Shown piece after piece: positions 45,280-53,895 of a stretch of DNA of 64,000 bases (positions within the stretch are counted from its first letter, which is position 1; every line of letters begins with the position of its first letter). The notes below the pieces were generated by a model, which was not told the origin of the DNA, made no database searches, and was given only the letters and a program-made list of their open reading frames with translations. Made by a program: the position numbers and the translations under genes. The stretch is from Halopseudomonas pelagia CL-AP6 (GTDB taxonomy: Bacteria; Pseudomonadota; Gammaproteobacteria; Pseudomonadales; Pseudomonadaceae), in the NCBI RefSeq assembly GCF_000410875.1, contig NZ_AROI01000005.1, positions 122,162 through 186,161 of the forward strand, written 5' to 3'.

Positions 45280-46776
45280 TTAGCGCAACTGAAACCAGGT
45301 GGTCTTCAACTGGGTGTATTTGTCGAACGAGTGCAGTGACAGGTCGCGGCCGAAGCCCGATTGCTTGCCACCACCAAATGGGGTGCTGACATCCAGCGCA
45401 TCGACGGTATTGACCGATACGGTGCCAGCCTTCAGCTGGCGGGCGACTCGATGCGCGCGATTGAAGTTGTCACTCCACAGCGAGGCGGCAAGACCGTAAA
45501 TGCTGTCGTTGGCTAACTGCACGGCCTGCTCCTCGCTGTCGAAGGGCATCACCGCAAGCACCGGGCCAAACACTTCTTCACGGGCCAGGCAGCTGTTCGG
45601 TGACACGCGGGTGAACACGGTGGGTGCGATAAAATTGTCCGAACCGTTGAATGTCAATTGCTTGCCACCGCAGGCCAGATGAGCGCCCTGAGTTTGAGCT
45701 GCGGCGATGTATTCCATGATGCGGGCGGTTTGCCGCCGCTCGACGATGGCTCCGGCGCGGCTGGATGGGTCCAGCGGGTCACCCGGCTGCCAGTCGCGAG
45801 CCTTGGCCACCAAGCGCTCGACGAATTCATCGTGAATGGAGCGTTCAACCAATAGACGCGAGTTGGCCGAGCAGACTTCGCCCTGATTGAAAAAAATGCC
45901 AAAGGCGGCCTTTTCGGCAGCGAGGTCCAGATCTTGGTAATCGGCGAAGACCAGGTTGGCGCTCTTGCCGCCGCATTCCAGCCACACCTGTTTGAGGTTG
46001 GATTGCGCCGAGTAGCCCATGAAGTATTTGCCTACTTCGGTAGAGCCGGTGAAGACCAGGCAGTCGACATCCATGTGCAGGCCAAGAGCCTTGCCCGCGC
46101 TTTCCCCGAGGCCCGTGACTACGTTGAACACGCCCTCCGGAACGCCCGCTTCCAGTGCCAGTTCAGCCAGCCGCAGGGCCGAGAACGGCGACTGCTCGGC
46201 GGGCTTGAGAATCACCGAATTGCCTGCGGCGAGTGCCGGCGCTAACTTCCATGCGGCCATATCCAGCGGGAAATTCCACGGCACTACTGCGGCAACCACC
46301 CCCAGCGGCTCACGGGTAATAGTGGCGAGGACGTTGTGCGCGCTCGGCGCCACTTCGTCGTATAACTTGTCCAGGCTTTCTGCGTACCAGCGGAATATGC
46401 CGGCGGCGCCAGGTACGTCGATGTTCCAGGCATCCATCACCGGCTTGCCCATGCTCAGCGAATCGAGCAGAGCGAGTTCATCGCGGTGGGTCAGGATCAG
46501 GTCTGCGAGCTTGAGCAGTACCTGCTTGCGCTCGGTCGGCGCTCGCTGCCACCAACTCCCGTTCTCGTAAGCCTGACGTGCGGCGCGAACGGCCAGATCA
46601 ACCTCTGCAGCACCACAGGCGGCCACGTTAGCCAATAGTTTGCCGGTCGCCGGATTGATCGAGGCAAAGGTGGCGCCGGATTGTGCCGCCACCCGACGGC
46701 CTCCGATCAACGCCTGATCGATAAAGCCTTGTTGCTGCGCACGCTGCTGCCAGTCGATTAGTTCGTACACCGCCAT
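45280..46776 (-). CDS. NAD(P)-dependent aldehyde dehydrogenase (PuuC/KauB-like)
   Basis: The 498-aa enzyme has the active-site glutamate in LECGGKSANLVF, the catalytic cysteine in FNQGEVCSANSRL, and VVPWNFPLDMAAWKLAPALA for cofactor binding. PuuC/KauB-type members oxidise amino-aldehydes such as 4-aminobutyraldehyde or their glutamylated forms. It is the first gene of the unit and is divergent from the LysR gene, so it is the likely target of that regulator. The ATG at 46776 follows GAGAGGGGG. Confidence 0.92.
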   Translation of the reverse strand: MAVYELIDWQQRAQQQGFIDQALIGGRRVAAQSGATFASINPATGKLLANVAACGAAEVDLAVRAARQAYENGSWWQRAPTERKQVLLKLADLILTHRDELALLDSLSMGKPVMDAWNIDVPGAAGIFRWYAESLDKLYDEVAPSAHNVLATITREPLGVVAAVVPWNFPLDMAAWKLAPALAAGNSVILKPAEQSPFSALRLAELALEAGVPEGVFNVVTGLGESAGKALGLHMDVDCLVFTGSTEVGKYFMGYSAQSNLKQVWLECGGKSANLVFADYQDLDLAAEKAAFGIFFNQGEVCSANSRLLVERSIHDEFVERLVAKARDWQPGDPLDPSSRAGAIVERRQTARIMEYIAAAQTQGAHLACGGKQLTFNGSDNFIAPTVFTRVSPNSCLAREEVFGPVLAVMPFDSEEQAVQLANDSIYGLAASLWSDNFNRAHRVARQLKAGTVSVNTVDALDVSTPFGGGKQSGFGRDLSLHSFDKYTQLKTTWFQLR

Positions 46777-47144
46777 CCCCCTCTCGCCAATTCAATGTGG
46801 TTGCGAGCTGATAGTGGCTCAAAGACGGGCATAAAAAAATTATTAAAAATGTCATCGAGGCATACGAAAAAGCTGGCTTGATATGCGCCAAAGCGGGGCG
46901 TTTCGCTCCTTTATGGTGCGTACGGTGCGGACGCCCAGAGACGGCTAATTAATAGCTCGGGTGCTGGTCTATTTTGGCGCGTGTCAGCCTTGGCATCGAG
47001 GCTCGATGCGGCGATATATGCTGCTATTCGGAGGGTCTATCAGCGCTATCCAGTGCTGCGGCGTGCATCTTGCAGTGAGACTTGCACTTGTGCGCCCCAT
47101 TGCCCCCGCGGCATTCACCTTGAACCAGATATCCGAGGTATCGC
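46777..47144. promoter_or_regulatory. Divergent control region between aldehyde dehydrogenase and LysR genes
   Basis: The 368-bp gap has no supported gene. An AT-rich block at about 46831-46850 (taaaaaaattattaaaaatg) may hold the aldehyde dehydrogenase promoter. LysR sites are expected here, but no repeat is clear enough to name. Confidence 0.35.
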
Positions 47145-48107
47145 TTGGCTGCCTACTCTCTGCGCCAGATCAGATATTTTGTTACCGCCGTGGAATGTGG
47201 CAGCGTGGCTGAAGCATCCCGCAAACTGTATATCGCGCAGCCGTCGATTTCGACGGCGATAAAGGGCCTGGAAGAGAGCTTCGGCGTGCAGTTGCTCATT
47301 CGTCACCACGCTCAGGGCGTGTCGCTCACGCCAAGCGGCGCGCGTTTCTATCGCAAGGCGCAGGAACTGCTGCGCATGGCCCATGAGTTCGAGCAAAACG
47401 CCCTGGCCGATAACGACATAGTGGCTGGACAGATAGACATCGGCTGCTTTGAAACCGTCGCGCCGCTGTATTTGCCAAGGCTAATCGCAGGTTTCCGTAA
47501 GCGCTATCCCGGCGTGGGGATTCGCCTGCACGACGGCGAGCAGCAGGAGCTTGTGCAAGGCGTGACCGGTGGTCGTTTCGATCTCGCGATCTTCTACGAA
47601 CACGACCTCGACGGCACCATCGAGACTGATCCGCTGATGCCACCACAGCGGCCCTATGCGCTGTTGCCGCAAGGCCATCGGTTTGCCGCGCAGGAGCGGG
47701 TATCGCTACGCGACCTAGCTCTGGAACCGATGATTCTCCTGGACGTACTGCCTAGCCGTACTTACTTCGTGAGTATTTTTGAGGAGCTGGGTTTGAGCCC
47801 GAACATTGTATTCAGTTCACCCTCGATCGAGATGGTGCGGGGCATGGTTGGCCAGGGGTTCGGCTTCTCTATATTGGTCACGCGGCCGCACTGCAATACC
47901 ACCTATGATGGACAGCAGGTCGTCTGTGTCGATATCCACGAGGACGTCACCGGCTCCGGGCTTGTCGCCGGCTGGTTAAAACGCGCACAACTGACCAAGC
48001 CGGCGCAACTGTTTGTCGATTACTGCAAGGAGCAGTTGGTGGGGCTTTCAGATGTCAGGCCGCCATCCAGCGAGCCAGGCGAGCCAGCATTGCGTCGCAT
48101 GCTGTGA
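47145..48107 (+). CDS. LysR-family transcriptional regulator
   Basis: The 320-aa protein has an N-terminal winged helix-turn-helix (LRQIRYFVTAVECGSVAEAS, LYIAQPSISTAIKGLEE) and a periplasmic-binding-like effector domain (GQIDIGCFETVAPLYLPRLI ... MVGQGFGFSILVTRPH). It starts with TTG at 47145, with GAGG about 7 nt upstream; no ATG in frame would keep the HTH whole. It probably controls the divergent dehydrogenase/transaminase unit and perhaps the convergent M20 gene, whose 3' end it overlaps by 53 bp. Confidence 0.87.
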   Translation: MAAYSLRQIRYFVTAVECGSVAEASRKLYIAQPSISTAIKGLEESFGVQLLIRHHAQGVSLTPSGARFYRKAQELLRMAHEFEQNALADNDIVAGQIDIGCFETVAPLYLPRLIAGFRKRYPGVGIRLHDGEQQELVQGVTGGRFDLAIFYEHDLDGTIETDPLMPPQRPYALLPQGHRFAAQERVSLRDLALEPMILLDVLPSRTYFVSIFEELGLSPNIVFSSPSIEMVRGMVGQGFGFSILVTRPHCNTTYDGQQVVCVDIHEDVTGSGLVAGWLKRAQLTKPAQLFVDYCKEQLVGLSDVRPPSSEPGEPALRRML

Positions 48108-49206
48108 GTTGTGCGAGGCTGACGAATTCGTCTGGTTTGTGGCCCTGGTCCATGCTGCCGGGGCCACACACCACAGTGGCAATACCCGCCTCGTCGAAAA
48201 GACCTCCTTCTGTGCCAAAAGCGACCGTCGAGAAATCGTCACCATCACAAAGCAACGCCAGCAGGCGCGCGGCCTCACTGTCGGGCTCGGCGAGCAGGCC
48301 TGGATAACGGGACAATTCGCTGAAATGGATAGCGCTGGCCTCGCTGACGGCCTTCATCCGTGGCAGCAAATCCGTGTCGGCGTAGGCACGGAGCTCGGTG
48401 GTTACCTCTGACGGGTCGTCAGAGGGCAATGTGCGGACTTCAAAGTCAAAGCGGCATTCGGCGGGGACGATGTTCAGTGCCTGACCGCCATGAATCAGCC
48501 CGGTCTGCACGGTAGAGTAGGGTGGATCGAAGCGCGCGTCATGTCGTGCTGGATTGGCCAGACGTTGGCCAATCTCGCCCAGACGGCCAATCAATCTGGC
48601 CGCATATTCGATAGCATTCACGCCTTGCGGTGCGTAGGCAGAATGGCAGGGAGCGCCGTGCACCTCGCAGCGTATCGCCAGCTTGCCCTTGTGCCCAAGT
48701 ACCGGGCGCATTTCAGTGGGTTCACCTATCAAACAGATGGCTGGGCGGTCCGGGCTTGCACGCAACTGATCGATCAGACTGCGCACGCCGAGGCAGCCGA
48801 CTTCTTCGTCATAGGAAATCGCCAGGTGTAGCGGCAAACGCAGCGGCTGTTGCAGAAAGCACGGCAGGCTGGCCAGCACACAGGCGATAAAACCCTTCAT
48901 GTCCGCTGTGCCTCGCCCGTATAGCCGACCTTCCTGCTCGGTCAGTTCGAACGGCGGAGTCGCCCAGCGCTGTCCATCCACCGGCACTACATCGCTGTGC
49001 CCGGACAGCATCACCCCGCCCGCTCCGGTTGGCCCAAGGCGCGCGTGCAGGTTAGCCTTGCTGCGTTCGGCATTGAAGATGAGCGTGCTGGTAATACCCA
49101 GCTCGGCCAGGTAGTCACTGATGTAGCTGATCAGTGCCAGGTTGGATTCACGGCTGGTGGTATCAAAGGCGATAAGCTTTTTCAGCAGGGTACGGCTGTC
49201 GAGCAT
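48055..49206 (-). CDS. M20-family deacylase (ArgE-like)
   Basis: The 383-aa metallohydrolase has the zinc motifs MLSGHSDVVPVDG, TADMKGFIA, YDEEVGCLG and GEPTEM. ArgE removes the acetyl group of N-acetylornithine; relatives act on other N-acyl amino compounds. The location in a catabolic cluster, not with arginine genes, suggests a different N-acyl substrate. GAGG is 6 nt before the ATG. The 3' end overlaps the LysR gene on the other strand. Confidence 0.9.
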   Translation of the reverse strand: MLDSRTLLKKLIAFDTTSRESNLALISYISDYLAELGITSTLIFNAERSKANLHARLGPTGAGGVMLSGHSDVVPVDGQRWATPPFELTEQEGRLYGRGTADMKGFIACVLASLPCFLQQPLRLPLHLAISYDEEVGCLGVRSLIDQLRASPDRPAICLIGEPTEMRPVLGHKGKLAIRCEVHGAPCHSAYAPQGVNAIEYAARLIGRLGEIGQRLANPARHDARFDPPYSTVQTGLIHGGQALNIVPAECRFDFEVRTLPSDDPSEVTTELRAYADTDLLPRMKAVSEASAIHFSELSRYPGLLAEPDSEAARLLALLCDGDDFSTVAFGTEGGLFDEAGIATVVCGPGSMDQGHKPDEFVSLAQLTACDAMLARLARWMAA

Positions 49207-49305
49207 GGTGACCTCTTCAGTGAAATAAGCGCGCTGGGTTAAAGTATTGGTAACGCCGCTAGACTGGGTGGAGACGTTGCTTATGCTCCATGGGCAGCGC
49301 GCTAC

Positions 49306-50001
49306 TCATTCGTCCCCAGGTACCCCGTACTTGGGGGCTTTGGTCGGGTCGAGCGCACGGACGATGTAGTCGTTCATCTGCGGTTCGTAGGCGCGCCAAA
49401 GCTCGTCGAGCTCTTCGATAGGATTGGCACTGGCCCAATCGACTCGAAGGTCTATCACTGGCCAAATCAGATCGCTGACTACCGAAAGCGCGGCTGAGTG
49501 CACCGGCCCGGCCTCGCCCCCAGCCGCTACGGCCTCGCCCCCAGCCGCTACGGCTGCGTGCATGGCCGCGAGCAGGCGATCCGGCAATCCGCCCCCGGCC
49601 TGCTCGAAAGCGTCGATCATGGCGTCGATCACCTTTGGTGACGTCAGCAGGTTGCCAGCGGCTACGCATTGTTCGCCCGCCCTGGCATGATGCACGCCGA
49701 GCGCCTCGCTGCCAGTGAAGTGTGCGGTAGCGCCGTGGCTGTCGATCACCAATAGTTGCCTGAACTGACCGTAGCCGTTGCCATCGAGCGCCTGGCGCAC
49801 GGCCGCCGTCGGGCTGGCTCCGGTCTGCAGCAGGTCCAGCACCTGCGGGCCGAGGGCCGGGAGGGTGATGTTCTGCGTCGATACCGCGCCGACCCCGGCG
49901 CGCAGCCAAGGGCAGCGTGCACCGACGGCAATGCTCGATGAGCTGATTGCGACGCCGAGCATTCCGGTTTCTGAGCAGCGGCCCAGGATGGAAAAAGTCA
50001 T
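49306..50001 (-). CDS. DUF1028 putative Ntn-hydrolase
   Basis: The 231-aa product has the DUF1028 pattern: MTFSILGRCSETGMLGVAIS at the start, ARCPWLRAGVGAVSTQN, then AAGNLLTSPKVIDAM and ERVDLRVDW-like IDLRVDWASANPIEEL near the end. Members are thought to be Ntn-type amidohydrolases but the reaction is not established. The ATG at 50001 overlaps the RidA stop (ATGA); the frame to 50127 is shadow coding in the RidA gene. An in-frame 21-bp tandem duplication adds the repeat AAGGEAV-AAGGEAG near residue 155. M20, DUF1028 and RidA genes often travel together in amine catabolism. Confidence 0.88.
   Translation of the reverse strand: MTFSILGRCSETGMLGVAISSSSIAVGARCPWLRAGVGAVSTQNITLPALGPQVLDLLQTGASPTAAVRQALDGNGYGQFRQLLVIDSHGATAHFTGSEALGVHHARAGEQCVAAGNLLTSPKVIDAMIDAFEQAGGGLPDRLLAAMHAAVAAGGEAVAAGGEAGPVHSAALSVVSDLIWPVIDLRVDWASANPIEELDELWRAYEPQMNDYIVRALDPTKAPKYGVPGDE
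49511..49552. repeat. Perfect 21-bp tandem duplication inside the DUF1028 gene
   Basis: The 21 bases at 49511-49531 are repeated without change at 49532-49552. The unit is seven codons, so the frame is kept. It falls in an Ala/Gly-rich loop. Confidence 0.95.
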
Positions 50002-50432
50002 GGTAGTACCTCGCCTTGCCAGTCGTCGGGAATGACGGCAATCACGTCGATTTCCATTAGCCATTGGGGCTGGCCCAGTGCGGAGACTACCAGCCCTGTA
50101 GAGATCGGGAAGACGCCCTTGAGCCATTTGCCGACCTCCTGATAAACCGCTTCGCGGTAGCGCGGATCAATCAAGTAGGTGGTGGTTTTTACGATATGCG
50201 AGAGATCGCTACCGGCCTCTTCCAGCAGTTGTTTGACGTTCTTCATGGCCTGCTCGGTCTGCGCGCGCGGGTCGCCGAGACCAATCAGTTGGCCCTCGAA
50301 ATCGGAGCCGACCTGACCACGCACATAGACGGTGTTCCCGGCCCGCACGGCCTGACAGAGGTCGTTATCCAGGCTCTGATTGGGGTAGGTGTCTTGGCTA
50401 TTGAACATGCGGATGCGAGTATGGGTGGGCAT
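49998..50432 (-). CDS. RidA/YjgF-family protein
   Basis: The 144-aa protein has the fold's typical order: NTVYVRGQVGSDFEG, then AQTEQAMKNVKQLLEEAGSD, IVKTTTYLIDPRYRE and MEIDVIAVIP. Best-known RidA proteins hydrolyse reactive enamine/imine intermediates. The ATG at 50432 overlaps the stop of the flavin monooxygenase gene by ATGA, and its own stop overlaps the DUF1028 start in the same way, so the three genes form one translated unit. It could clear imines released by the monooxygenase or aminotransferase. Confidence 0.9.
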   Translation of the reverse strand: MPTHTRIRMFNSQDTYPNQSLDNDLCQAVRAGNTVYVRGQVGSDFEGQLIGLGDPRAQTEQAMKNVKQLLEEAGSDLSHIVKTTTYLIDPRYREAVYQEVGKWLKGVFPISTGLVVSALGQPQWLMEIDVIAVIPDDWQGEVLP

Positions 50433-51796
50433 CAACGAACTCCCAAGCGACTGATGCTAGAGTCTTGTGAGCCAAGCGCTGTGGCTGTCTCCCGTTGGCG
50501 TTGTGCGGCGTCGCGGTAATCCAGGTATTTGCGCTGGGTAGCAATGTGGTCGGCGATGTGCCTGGCGTCGTGCCACACCCCCCAGATAAAGGTGGAACCC
50601 CGGCGCGACAACCACGGAAGGCCAACGAAATAGATGCCCGGTTCGCTGGACACCCCGCGTTGATGCCTAGGTTTGCCGTTATTATCGAGGGCATTGACCG
50701 GCAGCCAGTTGAAGTCGACTGAATAGCCGGTGGCCCAGATAATCGTAGCCACCTTGGTTGCGGCCAAGTCCAGCGAGAGGATCGGATGGGTCACACAGTC
50801 CGCCTCCGGCATGGGCGTGCGGGCTTCCGGTTCTTCCGGCAGGCTGAGGCCATTACGCGCTATGTAGGCATCGGCCGCATCGAGCAGTGACAGGTAATTC
50901 TCGTCACCCCGAGCGAGGTTGTCGGCCAGGTCGGCTTCGAATATCGCTAGGCCATCCTCGATTGCTTTGGTCATTCCGACCAGCGTGATGCCCTGGCGGG
51001 CGAGCCTCCGGAAGTCAACCGTGTGCCCACCGTGGGCACCGCTCACGGCGATGGTGACGTGTTCTTTGCCCGGTTGTACGGCTTCGGTATCCCATAGGCC
51101 CAGCACGCCTAGCCACCAGACAAAGTCTCGGCCACGGTAGGCCCGTGGCGGACGATCGTGCGGCCCGACTGAAAGATATACCTGCCTGCCGGCACGCTGA
51201 AGCTCGTCGGCGATCTGGACTCCGGATGACCCGGACCCGACTATTAGTACGGCGCCCTCGGGCAATTGTGCCGGGTTGCGGTACTGCGCAGAGTGGATCT
51301 GGGTCAGAGACGCATCCTTTGGAGCAATGACCGGAATGACCGGGCGTTGGAAGGGGCCTGTCGCGGCAACCACGCGGTTGGCCTCAATGGTGCCCTGAGA
51401 CGTTTCGATGATGAAACCCGACCGGCCAGTCTGACGCCTGACCCGCTTTACCTCCACACCCGTACGGATCGGGGCGCTGATGTATCGGGCGTAGGCTTCG
51501 AAATAGGCCGCGACCTTTTCTTTGCTCGCAAAAGCATCAGGATCCACACCGTCGAACTCCATCCCTGGAAAACGATCGTGCCAGACCGGGCCATTCGTTA
51601 CGAGCGAGTCCCAACGGTCTGTGCGCCAGGCTTCAGCGATCCGGCTGCGCTCAAGTACGAGGTGGGGTACGCCGAGCTTGCCAAGATGCTCGCTCACGGC
51701 GATGCCCGCCTGACCGGCACCAACAATCAAGGTATCTATCTGTTCTAGCGTCTTATCCGCCCCCTTGGGAACGGGGGCGGGGTGAAAGTCGGTCAT
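50432..51796 (-). CDS. Flavin-containing monooxygenase (CzcO-like)
   Basis: The 454-aa flavoprotein has an FAD motif IVGAGQAGIAVSEHLG near residue 25 and an NADPH motif VGSGSSGVQIADEL near residue 190, then IIWATGYSVDFNWLP. Such enzymes oxygenate nitrogen or sulfur centres, or carry out Baeyer-Villiger reactions. It is the first gene of the monooxygenase-RidA-DUF1028 unit, likely followed by the M20 gene after a 99-bp gap. N-oxygenation of an amine followed by imine release would fit RidA as partner (inference). Confidence 0.88.
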   Translation of the reverse strand: MTDFHPAPVPKGADKTLEQIDTLIVGAGQAGIAVSEHLGKLGVPHLVLERSRIAEAWRTDRWDSLVTNGPVWHDRFPGMEFDGVDPDAFASKEKVAAYFEAYARYISAPIRTGVEVKRVRRQTGRSGFIIETSQGTIEANRVVAATGPFQRPVIPVIAPKDASLTQIHSAQYRNPAQLPEGAVLIVGSGSSGVQIADELQRAGRQVYLSVGPHDRPPRAYRGRDFVWWLGVLGLWDTEAVQPGKEHVTIAVSGAHGGHTVDFRRLARQGITLVGMTKAIEDGLAIFEADLADNLARGDENYLSLLDAADAYIARNGLSLPEEPEARTPMPEADCVTHPILSLDLAATKVATIIWATGYSVDFNWLPVNALDNNGKPRHQRGVSSEPGIYFVGLPWLSRRGSTFIWGVWHDARHIADHIATQRKYLDYRDAAQRQRETATALGSQDSSISRLGVR

Positions 51797-52204
51797 CGCG
51801 TGACTCCTCTGATTCTGCGCAGTTATGGCTATTTGTGTTGGTCACATTCTGCTCAGCGTTTGGGAATCGCGAAATTATGATTTTTGTAGTTGCTGGCTAG
51901 GGAAAAGCTGTTGGACAAAAACCAGCCCAGTCACTGCTCGCCAGAGCGTGCGCGGCGAACATATCGACGTGTTGCAAGCTAAGGGTGGCTGGCATTTGAG
52001 GCACTCGTTTGGTCTGGGGCGAGAACTGATGCTGGTCAGGTCGAATCGGAGGCGCACAGGTACCGATGGCGGTTGTTTTATATAGAGCCGATCTTTTGTC
52101 AGGAACGGCAACGGGCTCGTCACTTCTGAACTAGGGCCGCCTTGGTTCGGAGACTGTTTTCAGCCAAAAGCAGGAACCCAAGAGAGATAAATAAATCTGT
52201 CTGC

Positions 52205-52410
52205 TTTGCTTGCCCTTCCACCTCAAAGATATCTGGGCCATTCGGGTAAGACCTGGCTCGCAGAGAAGACGCGGGATCTGGCTCTCTTCGATCTGCCCAG
52301 CCCTAGTCGCGCATAATGGCCTGGCGTGAAGCGAAATGTGGGTGAGCGTGTGTTGCGCACGGATCACGGCTGTGGCGTCCAATAGCGCATCGATAACATC
52401 CGTTCGGTTG
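52205..52410 (+). pseudogene. Remnant of a minimal tyrosine recombinase (copy 1)
   Basis: In one frame the DNA reads LKDIWAIRVRP and in the next EKTRDLALFDL. These match LRDIWSIRIRL and EKTRDLALFNL of the intact copy downstream, with a frameshift between them. Similarity fades after about 52410 and the catalytic part is missing. Confidence 0.7.
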
Positions 52411-52495
52411 TCGATTTTTCATCTGTGTTGCTTTGCACTACGTTCATTTCGGCTTTTTGGGGCCATGCTGCTACCTCAATAATAAATGGTTAAAA

Positions 52496-52544
52496 ATACC
52501 ATTTGCAGGTATAAATGACCTTGTTGGCAAGGGTATTTTATACC
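52496..52544. promoter_or_regulatory. Paired GGTAT/ATACC dyads
   Basis: ATACC (52496-52500) faces GGTAT (52508-52512), and GGTAT (52532-52536) TTT ATACC (52540-52544) is a perfect 5-bp dyad. Four half-sites in 49 bp upstream of the glycine-zipper gene suggest an operator cluster. Confidence 0.35.
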
Positions 52545-52641
52545 TTAAATATTTATAGAATGTTGATTTATAAGGATAAAATGCTGGCATGCTTTTTGAT
52601 AGGATAGTTGGTGAGACTCAACTCTAAACAAGGAATATGTC

Positions 52642-52995
52642 ATGCGAAAAATTTTCACTCTGTGCGCTGTAACCGCACTGCTAAATAGCCCCCTGGTTCA
52701 TGCTGAGCAAATACTGTCGGCGCAAAGCGATACGCTGGTCGGTGGTGGATTCAGCGGTCTGACGGGTTTCATGCTCGGTGGTGCGGCAGGCGGACCAGTG
52801 GGGGCCTTGATTGGCGGGGGCCTGAGTTATCTGGTTGGCAGCCAAGCGCAGGAAGCGATGGGCTTGGAGCAAACGCTTTATGTGATCAAGGATGAGAACG
52901 GTTTAACCAGGCGTGTGCGCTCCTCTGATACGGGTTTCGTCGAGGGTCAGCAGGTGTCTTTGCAGGGCTCACAGGTTACTGCGACAGCACCATAA
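52642..52995 (+). CDS. Small exported glycine-zipper protein
   Basis: The 117-aa product has a signal peptide (KIFTLCAVTALLNSPLVHA) and a glycine-zipper segment (GFMLGGAAGGPVGALIGGGL) that can insert in or pack against a membrane. There is no lipobox cysteine. A short charged tail follows (YVIKDENGLTRRVRSSD), which has the look of an SlyB/17-kDa-antigen type outer-membrane protein. AAGGAAT precedes the ATG. Its AT-rich upstream DNA differs from the surrounding core genes. The function is unknown. Confidence 0.75.
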   Translation: MRKIFTLCAVTALLNSPLVHAEQILSAQSDTLVGGGFSGLTGFMLGGAAGGPVGALIGGGLSYLVGSQAQEAMGLEQTLYVIKDENGLTRRVRSSDTGFVEGQQVSLQGSQVTATAP

Positions 52996-53117
52996 AGGGC
53001 GTGTATATCTCTGGTGGCGGTTGTATCGGAGAGCGCGCAATGTGGTATGCCCTGTTTCATGTATTGCATCTGCGGGTCTTAATGGTCATTTAAACTGACC
53101 CAAGTGGGTCAAGATAG

Positions 53118-53696
53118 GTGGCCATTGAGAGGCAGAAAGCGCCGCTTCGGCTTAGAGATATTTGGTCTATCCGAATAAGGCTTCAGATTGCGGAGAAAAC
53201 CCGAGATCTAGCTCTTTTTAATTTGGCCATTGATAGCAAGTTACGGGCCTGTGATTTAACGAAGCTCCGGGTGCGCAACATAGCCCATGGTGCACAGGTG
53301 TCGTCCCGGGACATTGTGATGCAACAGAAAACTCGTCGCCCCGTCCAGTTTGAAATCACTGACCAAACCCGGACGGCGCTATGTGTCTGGATACATCAGG
53401 CCCAACTGCGAAGTGAGGATTTCCTGTCTCCAAGCAGGTTGCACAGTTCAGACCATCTCTCCACTAGACAATGCGCTCGAATCGTTAAACCTTGGGTAAC
53501 TCCCATTGATCTTGATCCGGCCATGTACGGTACCCACGCGCTACGGCGCACCAAAGCGCCACTGATCTACCGCAGGACGAAGAACCTCAGGGCCGTGCGC
53601 CTTCTACTGGGCCACACGAAGCTGGAAAGCACGGTCGGGTACTTGGGAATCGAAGTGGACGACGCTCTTGATATGGCAGAACAGACCGAGGTGTGA
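53118..53696 (+). CDS. Minimal tyrosine recombinase (catalytic domain only, intact copy)
   Basis: The 192-aa protein is a catalytic domain without the usual N-terminal core-binding domain, similar in size to FimB/FimE. All catalytic residues are in place: R43 (KLRACDL), K71 (QQKTRRPV), H140 and R143 (GTHALRRTK), H166 (LLGHTKLE) and Y175 (VGYLGI). It should cut and rejoin DNA through a 3'-phosphotyrosine, but its site is unknown. It begins with GTG at 53118 and has only a weak ribosome site. It is related at DNA and protein level to the relics at 52205 and 55300, which points to repeated insertion of the same element type. Confidence 0.88.
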   Translation: MAIERQKAPLRLRDIWSIRIRLQIAEKTRDLALFNLAIDSKLRACDLTKLRVRNIAHGAQVSSRDIVMQQKTRRPVQFEITDQTRTALCVWIHQAQLRSEDFLSPSRLHSSDHLSTRQCARIVKPWVTPIDLDPAMYGTHALRRTKAPLIYRRTKNLRAVRLLLGHTKLESTVGYLGIEVDDALDMAEQTEV

Positions 53697-53895
53697 CCAG
53701 CGATAGCGTCGGCCTAAACCAGGCCGCCACTATCCAGCCAACAGCGGACATTCAACCAATAGGTGTCGACCGATACATCCATCACGGGAGGCAAAGACGA
53801 CTGCTATTGGTTCCGAGGAACAAGGCGAGTCCGCTCAGTATGTCAAAGCTCGTCGAGATCCGGCGAGAGAAGCCTAGGGGTTGAAAGTTGTCTGT

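Larger units (their letters stand above)
51797..52641. other. 845-bp gap with recombinase relic and AT-rich promoter region
   Basis: There is no intact gene. 52205-52410 carries decayed recombinase sequence (listed separately), and 52440-52640 is AT-rich with GGTAT/ATACC dyads before the glycine-zipper gene. Short frames at 51825-52085 and 52131-52382 (minus) have no ribosome sites and no family features. Confidence 0.6.

Noticed and set aside
46981..47262. 93-aa frame upstream of the LysR gene
   Set aside because: It has no ribosome site, an odd Cys/Arg-rich composition and overlaps the LysR start in another frame.
53693..53884. 63-aa frame overlapping the recombinase stop
   Set aside because: There is no hydrophobic or domain feature and only a GTG start; it is probably the non-coding tail of the recombinase element.
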